NCBI GenBank assembly: GCA_963845975.1
Contig: CAWJUD010000002.1
Coordinates: 1,302,001-1,366,000, forward strand
DNA from: JBEKIK01 sp963845975
GTDB taxonomy: Bacteria > Planctomycetota > Planctomycetia > Pirellulales > Thermoguttaceae
Length of the DNA stretch: 64,000 nucleotides
Direction: 5' to 3'
Position 1 is the first letter of the stretch. Each line of letters starts with the position of its first letter. The notes under the pieces are model-generated. The model ran no database searches. It had not been told where the DNA came from and saw only the letters and a program-made list of their open reading frames with translations. The translations under genes and the position numbers were made by a program. Positions 46,845 through 55,238 of the stretch are shown one piece after another.

Positions 46845-47690
46845 CTAAATTACGTTCTCAGGCGGAGCCTGGCAGCGAGAATACTCGATGCTTGCTCCCG
46901 GGGGGGCAAATCCGTGCCGTTCGGCCCGCCGGTAAAACAATTCCAATCCCTGCCGTTCCAAAGGACCAAAATAAAAATGCAAGTGATCGCGAAGATAGAC
47001 TAGACAATCTTGCACGGAGATCCAGCCGTCGGCGGCTTCGAGCCGGGCTATGTCGGGTATGCGCTTGACGCCTTCATCTCGAGCCCTTGACAACAGCACG
47101 TCGAAGCCCTGCAAATCGACACCCGGTCGGGCAATCCACATTGCAAATACGAAGGGCAGGCCGGTCATTTGCATCCAACGTTCTCCCAAGTCCCAAACGT
47201 GATCGAACCGGCCTATATCGAAAGCAATGCCGCGGTCGCCGATAGCCAGCACCGCATCGGCCGAACTTGCCTCCGCGCCGGCGCCTATGGGCAGGGAGCT
47301 GAGATCCGGATCCAGGCCGAATTCCTCCTTGAGCAAAATTCGAACCAAAGCCGCGCTGGTTCGCGAACCCTCGTCCAATGCCAGCGTGCGAATGTTCTCA
47401 ACGGGCACGCGGCTGAATAACCTCACGCTGCGGACCGGACCGCGGCAAGCGATGCATGCGTCGGAAATAATCTTGTAACCCGGATGCCGAAAATATTCGA
47501 TCGAAGGAATCATCGCCACGTCCAAGCGGCCGGCCATTAAGTCGTCCGCCAGCCGGCTGGGCACGTCGAAGACCAACTCCGCCCGCGGGGCAAATTCCTT
47601 GAGGCAATAAGTCAACGGCCGGGCATTCAAGTATTGTACCGCCCCCACGCGAATTACATGCTGTCGGCTGTTCGCCTGGTTATGTTCCAT
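46845..47690 (-). CDS. mqnA: Chorismate dehydratase
   Basis: Converts chorismate to 3-enolpyruvylbenzoate, the entry step of the futalosine pathway. 281 residues with the periplasmic-binding-protein-like fold. Family stretches are VGAVQYLNARPLTYCL, LVFDVPSRLADDLMAGRLDV, AMIPSIEYFRHPGY, and LALDEGSRTSAALVRILL. The ATG at 47690 is preferred over an upstream GTG/TTG start. Followed by mqnC on the same strand. Confidence 0.9.
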   Translation of the reverse strand: MEHNQANSRQHVIRVGAVQYLNARPLTYCLKEFAPRAELVFDVPSRLADDLMAGRLDVAMIPSIEYFRHPGYKIISDACIACRGPVRSVRLFSRVPVENIRTLALDEGSRTSAALVRILLKEEFGLDPDLSSLPIGAGAEASSADAVLAIGDRGIAFDIGRFDHVWDLGERWMQMTGLPFVFAMWIARPGVDLQGFDVLLSRARDEGVKRIPDIARLEAADGWISVQDCLVYLRDHLHFYFGPLERQGLELFYRRAERHGFAPPGASIEYSRCQAPPENVI

Positions 47691-48030
47691 TTTTATTCCG
47701 CCAATTATCAAAAGTTTTATTATAGTCGCCGGCATCTATTCGCAGAAGGCATCCGGATCATCGCTGCAATCCATTTTTTCGTTACTATCTACTCAAAGTA
47801 AAAAACAGATCATTCCGTTTTTTGATAATTGCATTGAAAATGCTCCGTAATGCCAGGCTTTTTACCTAAATTACCGGCCTCCAGTTGGTCGGCCTCGATC
47901 ATTAGTCATGCAAACGTCAATAAAAAGGCTAGACTTGTGGGGAGTGAGCAACTGTCATGGAGTCTGGTAATTAATTACCGCATTCCGAGACGGGCTTCTC
48001 CGGATTCGACATTTTCGACGTGAGATAATT
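47691..48030. other. Divergent intergenic region between mqnA and the AAA+ gene
   Basis: About 340 AT-rich bases that should contain both promoters. No RNA gene, repeat or further coding sequence recognised. Confidence 0.35.
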
Positions 48031-49538
48031 ATGGCAGAGGCGGCAAAAGACACTCTACTGGCTTCCTTGGCCGGCGCTGTTCCCTCGACCGACAAAAAAG
48101 ATCCCTGGGAAGCAGTGGCGGCATCGCAACCCCAAGATGCATCGGCCGATTCCGTGATAGATGAGCGGCTGAACGTAATTTTGGATCGCATTAAACAGGT
48201 GACTTCTTCTCCTCCTGACGTTTCCTCCCCGTCCAAAAGTCACGGCGCCGATCGCCTGCCGGGCCCGTGCATAAGGAAGAGACGTTCGTCCCCCGGGAGC
48301 CGGAATCGTTCGAGGACGCCGGATTGGCCGAAAGCGAAGTGGAAGCATTGATTTTGAAATTCCTCCTGGCTCGGGGCGACCTCAACGGCCGCGATATCGC
48401 CGAACAAGTAAAACTGCCTTTCATCGCCATCGATTGTTTGCTCCGCAACATGAAAAACCAACAACTGGTTTGCCACCGCGGATCGGCGATGATGAACGAT
48501 TTTCAGTATCAGTTGACCGATCTGGGGCGGGAGCGTGCCCGGCGATTGGCCCAGCACGCCAGTTATTTCGGTTCGGCCCCGGTCTCCTTGAAGGATTACA
48601 TACACAGCGTCGAGGCGCAGTCGCTGGTGCGGCAGCGGCCCACGTCCGACGACCTCAGCCGCGCATTCCAAGACCTGTTGCTTAACAAGAACATGTTGAA
48701 CCACCTGGGGCCCGCGATAAACTCCGGTCGAGGTTTATTCCTTTTCGGACCGCCGGGCAACGGCAAGACCAGCATAGCCGAGCGGATAACCGCGAGTTTC
48801 GGCCAGGAAATATGGATTCCCCGCGCCATCGGCATCGACGGCGAAATCATCCGCCTTTACGACCCGGTGAACCACGAGGAAATACCCCTGCCCGCCAGCG
48901 ACGGGCTGATAGACCAGCGGAAAATCGATCGCCGCTGGATCCGCATCCGCCGGCCCACGATCATCACCGGCGGCGAATTGACCATGTCGCAATTGGAAGT
49001 TTCGCTGAACCACGCCACCGGCATCTGCGAAGCGCCGTTGCAATTGAAGAGCAATTGCGGCACGCTGGTCATCGACGATTTCGGCCGCCAGCACATGCGG
49101 ATCGACGAACTCTTGAATCGCTGGATCGTTCCCCTGGAAAAACGCTATGACTTCCTCAATTTGCCCAACGGGAAAAAAATCAGGGTGCCTTTCGATCAAC
49201 TGATAATTTTTTCCACCAACCTGGAGCCTCGGGCCCTGGTCGACGAGGCATTTCTGCGGCGCATTCCTTACAAAATCGAAGTCGGCGATCCGACCGAGGA
49301 AGAATTTCACGCCCTGTTCGCCATCATGGCGACCAAGTTGGGCATTCCCTACCGCAAGGAGCCCATCGATTACCTTATTGATACGCATTACAAAAAGCAC
49401 GGCCGGCCGTTCCGCTTCTGCCATCCCCGCGACCTGCTGTTGCAAATCCGCAACTACTGCCTGTATTACAACCGCCCCCTGGAAATCACCAATGACTATA
49501 TCGACAAGGCGGTGGATAATTACTTTTCCGTGATGTGA
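48031..49538 (+). CDS. AAA+ ATPase with N-terminal winged-helix region, one frameshift
   Basis: About 502 residues after adding one base at 48261-48266 (GGGCCC; LPG then continues as PVHKEETFVPREPESFEDAG). The N-terminal 75 residues are Ala/Asp/Ser-rich. A winged-helix-like region (EALILKFLLARGDLNGRDIA) follows. The AAA+ core has Walker A FGPPGNGKTSIAERI, Walker B TLVIDDFGRQ, and sensor FSTNLEPRALVDEAFLRRIP. This architecture is conserved in planctomycetes, but the client is unknown. If the break is real, translation could still start at GTG 48267. Confidence 0.72.
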
Positions 49539-49792
49539 TAGTGATTTTCGACTAGGGTACCATTCGTCCATAACTCATATTCGCTAAGGTCGATATCGGC
49601 GTTCCAGGATATCCCATATCCGCCGGGATCCACGTGAACGAGTTTAAAAAAAACTTCGTTGCAAAGTTGTTGGAAATTGAATCGTTCGATTATGGACTTG
49701 CAATCGTAGACCTTCTCCACGCCGTTATCGAACCGGACGCGAAGCAACTGATCGTGCTCGGGGTACACTTCTAATACTTTTGGGATGCCAAC
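49520..49792 (-). CDS. DUF2442 protein
   Basis: 90 residues. PKVLEVYPEHDQLLRVRFDN and DLSEYELWTNGTL fit the DUF2442 pattern. The ATG at 49792 lies 7 bases after the stop of the DUF4160 gene, the usual pairing. The role of the pair is not established; toxin-antitoxin-like behaviour has been suggested from gene pairing only. Its end overlaps the AAA+ gene by 19 bases on the other strand. Confidence 0.75.
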   Translation of the reverse strand, partial: VGIPKVLEVYPEHDQLLRVRFDNGVEKVYDCKSIIERFNFQQLCNEVFFKLVHVDPGGYGISWNADIDLSEYELWTNGTLVENHYHITEK

Positions 49793-49799
49793 CATATAA

Positions 49800-50054
49800 T
49801 TAATCCAGTCCTGGAAGTTTCTTGAAATCTTGATCTTTCCACATCTTTGCAAGTTCGTCTTTATAAAGAATAGCCCAATCTTTTACCAATCTTTGAGCAC
49901 GTTGGGGAAGGTCGCCCTCGATCATATCCAGCGAATCAACTGAATATATTCCCGCATATTCCCCATATAGAGCGTGGAAATGAGGAAATCCATGCTCACT
50001 TTGGCTGAAATACATCTTGATCAGAATTCCATAAAAACGGGCTATTTCAGGCAT
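49800..50054 (-). CDS. DUF4160 protein
   Basis: 84 residues. PEIARFYGILIKMYFSQSEH and PHFHALYGEYAGIYSVD carry the conserved HFH motif of DUF4160. GGAG lies 8 bases before the ATG at 50054. It forms a two-gene unit with the DUF2442 gene that follows 7 bases later. Confidence 0.8.
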   Translation of the reverse strand: MPEIARFYGILIKMYFSQSEHGFPHFHALYGEYAGIYSVDSLDMIEGDLPQRAQRLVKDWAILYKDELAKMWKDQDFKKLPGLD

Positions 50055-50262
50055 ATCTGTAATTCTCCAATATATTAAATCATAACCTTATAACCGGCTT
50101 GAATCAATTCATCGCGGATATTAACCGCATTATTCTATCGGCCAGCCGGGAATGCAATCGTCGATTTCTTTCATCAGCCGCGACGTTTCTTTTAGGCGAC
50201 GACGATTTTTTGATAGTGCTCGAAGTCATTGTAGCCGAGTTTGCGGCTCTTGCGGTCCCCAA

Positions 50263-51093
50263 TTATTCCCATTTTTGGTTTATATGCGATCCGGTTTCCA
50301 AGAAGCAGTCGACCGGCGATACTTCTCCTTCTGGCCGCTTACCAGATCTTTTAAAATTACATGTAATATACAATCCATTAATCAAAAGAGATGCAAGACC
50401 GGTTGCGTGTTTCCGATCCCATTCTATTATCACTTTTCCACCAGGTCGTAAGCGAGGAATTCCTTCTTTCAATATAGTATTGCCCAAGGGTGTAGAAGTT
50501 GGTCCCTTAAATAACTTGCTCCATTGGTCTTCACTATCCTTTTCCGAGCGTTTGAAGGAAATATTCTCCGCTATGCCTCTGCCGATATTTTCTATTACAA
50601 TCTCAAGTAGAATATCAGATTTATCTCGTGTATAAGCGATTACACAAGGATCTGTTTGTAATTGCATTTGTTTTTTAACCAACAAAACATATCGGTGAGT
50701 AGACCATGCATACCAAGCTGTTAGGAATGCAAGCATTATAGTTGTCACTAACATTCCTATACCTAGTAAAGAAGGAGATATGGTATCCTGAGAGAAAGTT
50801 GACGCAGGATTAATGAGTCCAACATTTTTTGTGATTAGTAATTTATCCAAATCGAACCATAATTCTTGTAATAGACAAAGAGTGACAATTAAAGATCCGA
50901 ATAGAGTAAACCCATAGCCTGAATCAAGCTTTTTTAAATTTGCCATAAAAGTTTGAGGCATCTCCTTTACCTCGTCTCGTTGTTGCCCGGATTTTACAGA
51001 AAGCAAACGGAAACCAAGATAGGCAAAGCCAAATCCAATAATGGCTATGATTGAGCGGTACAAAACTATGGAGACCCAGAAAGCACTATTCAT
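50263..51093 (-). CDS. Membrane protein of unknown function
   Basis: 276 residues. There are three likely transmembrane segments (near 5-30, 60-82, 110-135: SIIAIIGFGFAYLGFRLL, GFTLFGSLIVTLCLL, GIGMLVTTIMLAFLTAWYAW). A soluble C-terminal domain, beta-rich from ILLEIVIENIGRGIAENIS, follows. No family is recognised. The gene is AT-richer than its neighbours, which hints at recent acquisition. Between its stop and the DUF4160 start (50055-50262) there are only short coding-like fragments. Confidence 0.55.
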   Translation of the reverse strand: MNSAFWVSIVLYRSIIAIIGFGFAYLGFRLLSVKSGQQRDEVKEMPQTFMANLKKLDSGYGFTLFGSLIVTLCLLQELWFDLDKLLITKNVGLINPASTFSQDTISPSLLGIGMLVTTIMLAFLTAWYAWSTHRYVLLVKKQMQLQTDPCVIAYTRDKSDILLEIVIENIGRGIAENISFKRSEKDSEDQWSKLFKGPTSTPLGNTILKEGIPRLRPGGKVIIEWDRKHATGLASLLINGLYITCNFKRSGKRPEGEVSPVDCFLETGSHINQKWE

Positions 51094-51146
51094 ATTTCAT
51101 TCTCCTAACGAAGAATAAACTAGCGCATGGCAAGAATAACTTTCCA

Positions 51147-51335
51147 CTAGGCCTTCTTTGCCTTCTTATTAAGCAGTTGTTGTTGCACCGGGCGTTTTGG
51201 GAGAGAGACTACTTTTGCGCCCGATGACTCCTGTTTCTGGCGGAGATCGCGGCAAATGGCGTCCAAATCGAAATCGAATTTACGAGCGTAATCCTCCCGA
51301 GCCTTGCGCACTTCCTCCACAATCGGATCACGCAT
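51147..51335 (-). CDS. Small protein of a DUF2442-linked module
   Basis: 62 residues, highly charged: RDPIVEEVRKAREDYARKFD, then DLDAICRDLRQKQE. This N-terminus is common to small bacterial proteins encoded next to toxin-antitoxin or DUF2442 genes; I know no function. AAGGAG precedes the ATG at 51335. Same strand as the DUF2442 gene 82 bases upstream. Confidence 0.7.
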   Translation of the reverse strand: MRDPIVEEVRKAREDYARKFDFDLDAICRDLRQKQESSGAKVVSLPKRPVQQQLLNKKAKKA

Positions 51336-51417
51336 CGGTATCTCCTTTTCCCAATAATTCCAGAGGGGTACAAATAATAGGCGGTTCGCAACCCATTTCT
51401 CTACAGATCTTTCCGTG

Positions 51418-51717
51418 TCATTTTTTGCGTTTTTCCAACCAACGCTGCAATGATTGCTGACTTTCGCCGGATGGTCGGCCCAATAGAAGACCTTCCACGC
51501 TTAAATCCTCGTCCAGATCCGGCCAATGAATGCCTTCCCCGTCGCCGATCAACTCCCAATGCTTGTGCTCTGCAGGAGTACCGTACAATAAACGCGGGTA
51601 CCAAGCCAAGGGCACGGATATCGTTCGGCCATCGGTCAGATCAACCGTCAAGGCTTCGTCGGTTACCGTCACATTTTGGGCTTTAGCCGCCTGGATTTCA
51701 ATCTGCGAAGAATTCAT
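51418..51717 (-). CDS. DUF2442 protein, second copy
   Basis: 99 residues. LTVDLTDGRTISVPLAWYPR and HWELIGDGEGIHWPDLDEDL are strongly DUF2442-like. AGAGG lies upstream of the ATG at 51717. Here its partner is the 62-residue charged protein instead of DUF4160. It differs clearly from the copy at 49520-49792, so the two are not a recent duplication. Confidence 0.85.
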   Translation of the reverse strand: MNSSQIEIQAAKAQNVTVTDEALTVDLTDGRTISVPLAWYPRLLYGTPAEHKHWELIGDGEGIHWPDLDEDLSVEGLLLGRPSGESQQSLQRWLEKRKK

Positions 51718-51771
51718 GCCACACCTCTAATAATGTTTTATTCTAATATAAAACTTACGCCGTGGAAAGAC

Positions 51772-52350
51772 TTATCCGTGCGAACGTTCGATGCCGAAGG
51801 GGAGTTTCATTTGCGGGTCGTTATCCGATCCGGGCGAGAGTTCCTTAAAGAGCAGGCTGGGCTGGATGTCGGTGTTGTTTTGGTACTTGTCGCTGCTATA
51901 TTCGGTGAACTCGCCGCGGATGTCGTGGTAGAAGATTTGGCAGATTGCCACGCCGGCGAAGATGCGGATGGGCTGCACGGCGAACATTTCCAGGGTCCAG
52001 TAGCCGCAAAAGCCCACGTCGCCGAAACCGGCGGTCACGTGCACGAAAAGGCCCAGGCGCCCGATCGACGAGCGGCCTTCGATCATCGGCACCAGGTTGT
52101 GGGTTTCGGTCCGTTCGGCCGTGCGTCCCAGATAAAGTTGATTAGGTTGCAGCACGATTCCCTCCGGCGGGATCTGCAGCCGGCGAACGCGATTGGCCTT
52201 GCGCATGTCAAGGATCAGTTCCTCGTAGACCATTAGTTCGTCGTGCAAGGACAAATTATAGCTGTTGGGATTCAGCCGCGACTCGTGGTACGGCTCGATA
52301 ACGATGTTCTTGCCGAGTTGGCTCTTGATTTCAAATCCTGAAAGAACCAT
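51772..52350 (-). CDS. dcd: dCTP deaminase
   Basis: Deaminates dCTP to dUTP for thymidylate synthesis. 192 residues, the usual length. NPNSYNLSLHDEL, MIEGRSSIGRLGLFVHVTAG and GYWTLEMF are conserved, with the catalytic Glu in the last region. It may be bifunctional with dUTPase activity, but that is not readable here. Start ATG 52350. Isolated by repeats from nth. Confidence 0.94.
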   Translation of the reverse strand: MVLSGFEIKSQLGKNIVIEPYHESRLNPNSYNLSLHDELMVYEELILDMRKANRVRRLQIPPEGIVLQPNQLYLGRTAERTETHNLVPMIEGRSSIGRLGLFVHVTAGFGDVGFCGYWTLEMFAVQPIRIFAGVAICQIFYHDIRGEFTEYSSDKYQNNTDIQPSLLFKELSPGSDNDPQMKLPFGIERSHG

Positions 52351-52399
52351 GGGAAGAGAAGTGGTTAGTGGCTGGCGGTTAGTGGTTAGAGCATGCGGC

Positions 52400-52530
52400 G
52401 CGAAACCGCAAACTTTTTTTTAATCCTTTATTCCGGCGCGGTTTTTGGACGCGGCCAAAACCCCCGGTGTAATCAGCGGGGGCTAAATAAAAACTAGCGT
52501 ATTTGTCGCACGCAAAACGCGCTCAAACCT
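52400..52530. repeat. Extended interspersed repeat with CCCCCGGTG palindrome
   Basis: The palindrome CCCCCGGTG/CAGCGGGGG plus GCTAAATAA lies at 52461-52490. The flanks (GAAACCGCAAAC, TTTATTCCG, TGGACGC before; TCAAACCTCGA after) match those of the copy at 28340-28515. Confidence 0.6.
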
Positions 52531-52548
52531 CGACGCAAAACGTTATCC

Positions 52549-53193
52549 TTATACGCCGATCCGCGGGCAGATGCCTCCCAGCGGGCAGTTATCGCATTGG
52601 GGCTTCCGGGCCGTGCAAACATACCGTCCGTGGTGGACCATGCGGTTGCTTATTGCGATCCATTCTTTCCGCGGGAACTGTCTTAAAAGATCCTCTTCGA
52701 TTTTTTCAGGATTCTTTTCCTGCGTCAGTCCCAGGCGCTGGCTTACCCGGGCGACGTGCGTATCGACAACGATGCCCGAAGCGATGCCAAAGGCCGTGCC
52801 CAAGACCACGTTTGCCGTTTTTCGACCGATGCCGGGCAACTCGATCATTTTTTCGATATCGTGCGGCACTTGTCCATTGTACCTCTCCAGGAGGGATTGG
52901 CAGCAGCTTTGGATGCTTTTGGCTTTGTTATGATAGAAGCCGGTGCTCTGAATTTCGCGTTCCAGATCTTTTTGCGGGGCATTGGCGTAGGCGGCGGCAT
53001 CGGGATATTTGCGAAACAGGCTTTTGGCGACCAGATTCACTCGCTCATCGGTGCATTGAGCCGAAAGAATCGTTGCTATTAATAACTGCAATGGGGTCTG
53101 GAAGTCGAGCTCGCACTTGGCGTGGGGATAACGCTCCCCAAGAATCCCGGCTATTTTGGCAGCGTATTGTTTGGTTTCAGCGGGAATGGGCAT
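52549..53193 (-). CDS. nth: Endonuclease III
   Basis: DNA glycosylase/AP lyase that removes oxidised pyrimidines. 214 residues. The helix-hairpin-helix ELPGIGRKTANVVLGTAFG contains the catalytic Lys, and VVDTHVARVSQRLGL the catalytic Asp. The C-terminal CTARKPQCDNCPLGGIC holds an Fe-S cluster (C-x6-C-x2-C-x5-C). Start ATG 53193. Confidence 0.96.
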   Translation of the reverse strand: MPIPAETKQYAAKIAGILGERYPHAKCELDFQTPLQLLIATILSAQCTDERVNLVAKSLFRKYPDAAAYANAPQKDLEREIQSTGFYHNKAKSIQSCCQSLLERYNGQVPHDIEKMIELPGIGRKTANVVLGTAFGIASGIVVDTHVARVSQRLGLTQEKNPEKIEEDLLRQFPRKEWIAISNRMVHHGRYVCTARKPQCDNCPLGGICPRIGV

Positions 53194-53666
53194 GGATCGT
53201 ACCTTGATCGGGTTATAAGCAAGGATTCCCAGGCAAAAAACTGGTAATAACGGATAATCTTATGTTACAAAAAGGGGACGGGCACCCTACTCTAGTCTTA
53301 ATTACAACCGATTTTGCAGAAGTATCGGGAGCCGATCCCTATTTTGAAGATTTCTTAAATAAGCAGCCGACATTTTCCCCGCTTCGAGCCCGTGCTGTCA
53401 AGTAGGCGCCGGGAAGATCATTGGCCTGCAATATCCTCCTTGATTATAATAATAAAGTCGGGAAGGAATTCGCATTTCAGCACAGATTGGAAAAAAGGGG
53501 GGAGGTCCAATTTGTGCGAAGCGCCGGGTACTAACCGACCAGGCAAGGCGTGGCGCCCGTTGGACGGGACGCGACCAAGCGACCATGCCGGCTACGGCTG
53601 CGCAGCGGCGGCCGACGGCGCCGGCAAATTGGACCTGTTCCATTTTTCCCTACAAATTTAATCAGC
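53194..53666. other. Divergent intergenic region with a GGGGAC repeat
   Basis: AAAAAGGGGACGGGCACCC at 53268-53286 belongs to the GGGGACA family. From 53560 to 53640 a GC-rich stretch (GCGACCAAGCGACCATG and following) resembles the repeat at 54372-54489. No gene recognised. Confidence 0.45.
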
Positions 53667-54374
53667 ATGTCGACATTCGAGGATCTCTCATTTACCGTGG
53701 AAAAGTTTTCGGGAAAGGTGCGATTATTCCCTTTGCCAAACCTGGTGTTGTTTCCGCACGTGATGCAACCCTTACACATATTCGAGCCGCGTTATCGCGA
53801 AATGCTTGAGGATGCCGTAGCCGGCGATAGGCTAGTCGCCATGGCCTTGCTGGCCCCTGGTTGGGAAACCGATTACGAAGGCAGGCCTCCACTTTATCCC
53901 GTTGCTTGTCTGGGGCGTATCACCACTTATTTCCGCCTGGCCGATGGAACGTACAACGTATTACTGTTAGGACTGCGGCGGATCAAGCTGCTTTACGAAG
54001 TGGAATCGGATCGCCGTTTTCGAGAAGCCAGGGTAGAAATTCGCGAAGACCATTATCCGCCGCAGGAAATCGAGGACTACGACCTGTTACATAATCAACT
54101 CCATAAAGCCTTTTTGCAGATTCTTCCTTTCTTGCCCGAAGCCCAGGAACAGTTGGACCAATTGACCGATACGGGCGTTTCGCTGGGCATGTTGACCGAT
54201 ATCATAAGTTACATGCTTGACATAGACCTGGAGAAAAAACAGTCGTTGCTGAGCGAGATCGACGTTTATCGCCGGACGGAATTACTCTTGAAATATTTAG
54301 CGGCCGCGACCGAGGAACTTGAGGAGGACAGTTCGGACTTTAGCTCTTTCCCGCCGCTCTTTAGTGCAAATTAG
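53667..54374 (+). CDS. LON N-terminal domain protein
   Basis: 235 residues. VRLFPLPNLVLFPHVMQPLHI and FEPRYREMLEDAVAGDRLVAMA (both shown in part) mark the PUA-like substrate-recognition domain of Lon proteases, here without the AAA+ or peptidase parts. A helical C-terminal half follows. Such stand-alone proteins are common, and their role is not settled. The ATG at 53667 begins the conserved part; a frame open to 53550 upstream comes from repeat sequence. The TAG stop is the first triplet of the 59-bp tandem repeat. Confidence 0.85.
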   Translation: MSTFEDLSFTVEKFSGKVRLFPLPNLVLFPHVMQPLHIFEPRYREMLEDAVAGDRLVAMALLAPGWETDYEGRPPLYPVACLGRITTYFRLADGTYNVLLLGLRRIKLLYEVESDRRFREARVEIREDHYPPQEIEDYDLLHNQLHKAFLQILPFLPEAQEQLDQLTDTGVSLGMLTDIISYMLDIDLEKKQSLLSEIDVYRRTELLLKYLAAATEELEEDSSDFSSFPPLFSAN

Positions 54375-54489
54375 CGCGACCGACCAACCGACCATGTTGT
54401 GCATGGCGCCCATCGCGGCTTTATTAAAAGTAGCGCGACCGACCAACCGACCATGTTGTGCATGGCGCCTGCCGCGGTTTTATTAGTCG
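54372..54489. repeat. Two tandem copies of a 59-bp repeat
   Basis: Copy 1 (54372-54430) and copy 2 (54431-54489) share TAGCGCGACCGACCAACCGA and CCATGTTGTGCATGGCGCC and differ at only a few positions near the end. The core CCATG-TTGTG-CATGG is a hairpin. It lies between the LON gene stop and the folE start. Confidence 0.8.
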
Positions 54490-54560
54490 GCCCCATCTTG
54501 ACCGATCGTCCTTATGCTCTTACTATAAACGAATTCAGCGTTAGATATCAAGGAAATCTT

Positions 54561-55220
54561 ATGTCCGTCAATTCCGAGATGCACGAGATCGTCCAGGGCA
54601 GTTTGCAGGGTGAATTGGGCGATAGTCTGGTTTCTTCGCAAATTTACACTCAAGCCGTGGACCAAGCGCGGATCGAACGTGCCGTGCGGGAGATACTGTC
54701 GGCGGTGGGAGAAAATCCCGACCGTGAAGGGCTCCGCGAGACGCCTGCCCGAGTGGCGCGAATGTATGCCGAACTATTCGGCGGGCTGCACGTCGATCCC
54801 CGCCAGCACCTAAAGAAATTCTTCAGCGAAATCTGCGACGAAGTTATTTTGGTCCGCGACATCAGCTTCAACAGCATGTGCGAGCATCACATGCTTCCGT
54901 TCATGGGCGCCGCCCACGTGGCATACCTACCGCGGGAGCGAGTGGTGGGCTTAAGCAAGCTGGCAAGGGTCGTGGACGAAGTTGCCCGCCGCCCACAGGT
55001 CCAGGAACGGATGACCGAGCAAATCGCCAAGATCTTGGAAGAGGAATTGCACGCCAAGGGCGTGGCGGTGATCATCGAGGCGGTGCATACATGCATGACC
55101 ATTAGAGGAGTGCGGAAGCCCGGCTCGGTCTGCGTCACGTCGGCAATGAAAGGTTGTTTCCGCAACAAATCTTCCACGCGCGCGGAACTGATGACATTGA
55201 TTTACGGTAATCGCCGCTAA
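54561..55220 (+). CDS. folE: GTP cyclohydrolase I
   Basis: Converts GTP to dihydroneopterin triphosphate, the first step of folate/tetrahydrobiopterin synthesis. 219 residues. GLRETPARVARMYAELFGGL is followed by zinc ligands in MCEHHMLPFMG and HTCMTIRG, and by LSKLARVVDEVARRPQVQER. The ATG at 54561 has AAGGAA 7 bases upstream; an upstream in-frame extension through the repeat is not needed. Next gene 18 bases downstream. Confidence 0.96.
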   Translation: MSVNSEMHEIVQGSLQGELGDSLVSSQIYTQAVDQARIERAVREILSAVGENPDREGLRETPARVARMYAELFGGLHVDPRQHLKKFFSEICDEVILVRDISFNSMCEHHMLPFMGAAHVAYLPRERVVGLSKLARVVDEVARRPQVQERMTEQIAKILEEELHAKGVAVIIEAVHTCMTIRGVRKPGSVCVTSAMKGCFRNKSSTRAELMTLIYGNRR

Positions 55221-55238
55221 CGTTAGGCGTACAAATTT

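Noticed and set aside
50195..50262. 26-codon frame after the membrane protein gene
   Set aside because: Too short to support alone. It overlaps the stop codon of the preceding gene and may be a remnant, but no parent gene could be recognised.
54372..54489. Possible CRISPR array
   Set aside because: Only two directly adjacent 59-bp copies with no spacers, and no cas genes in the window.
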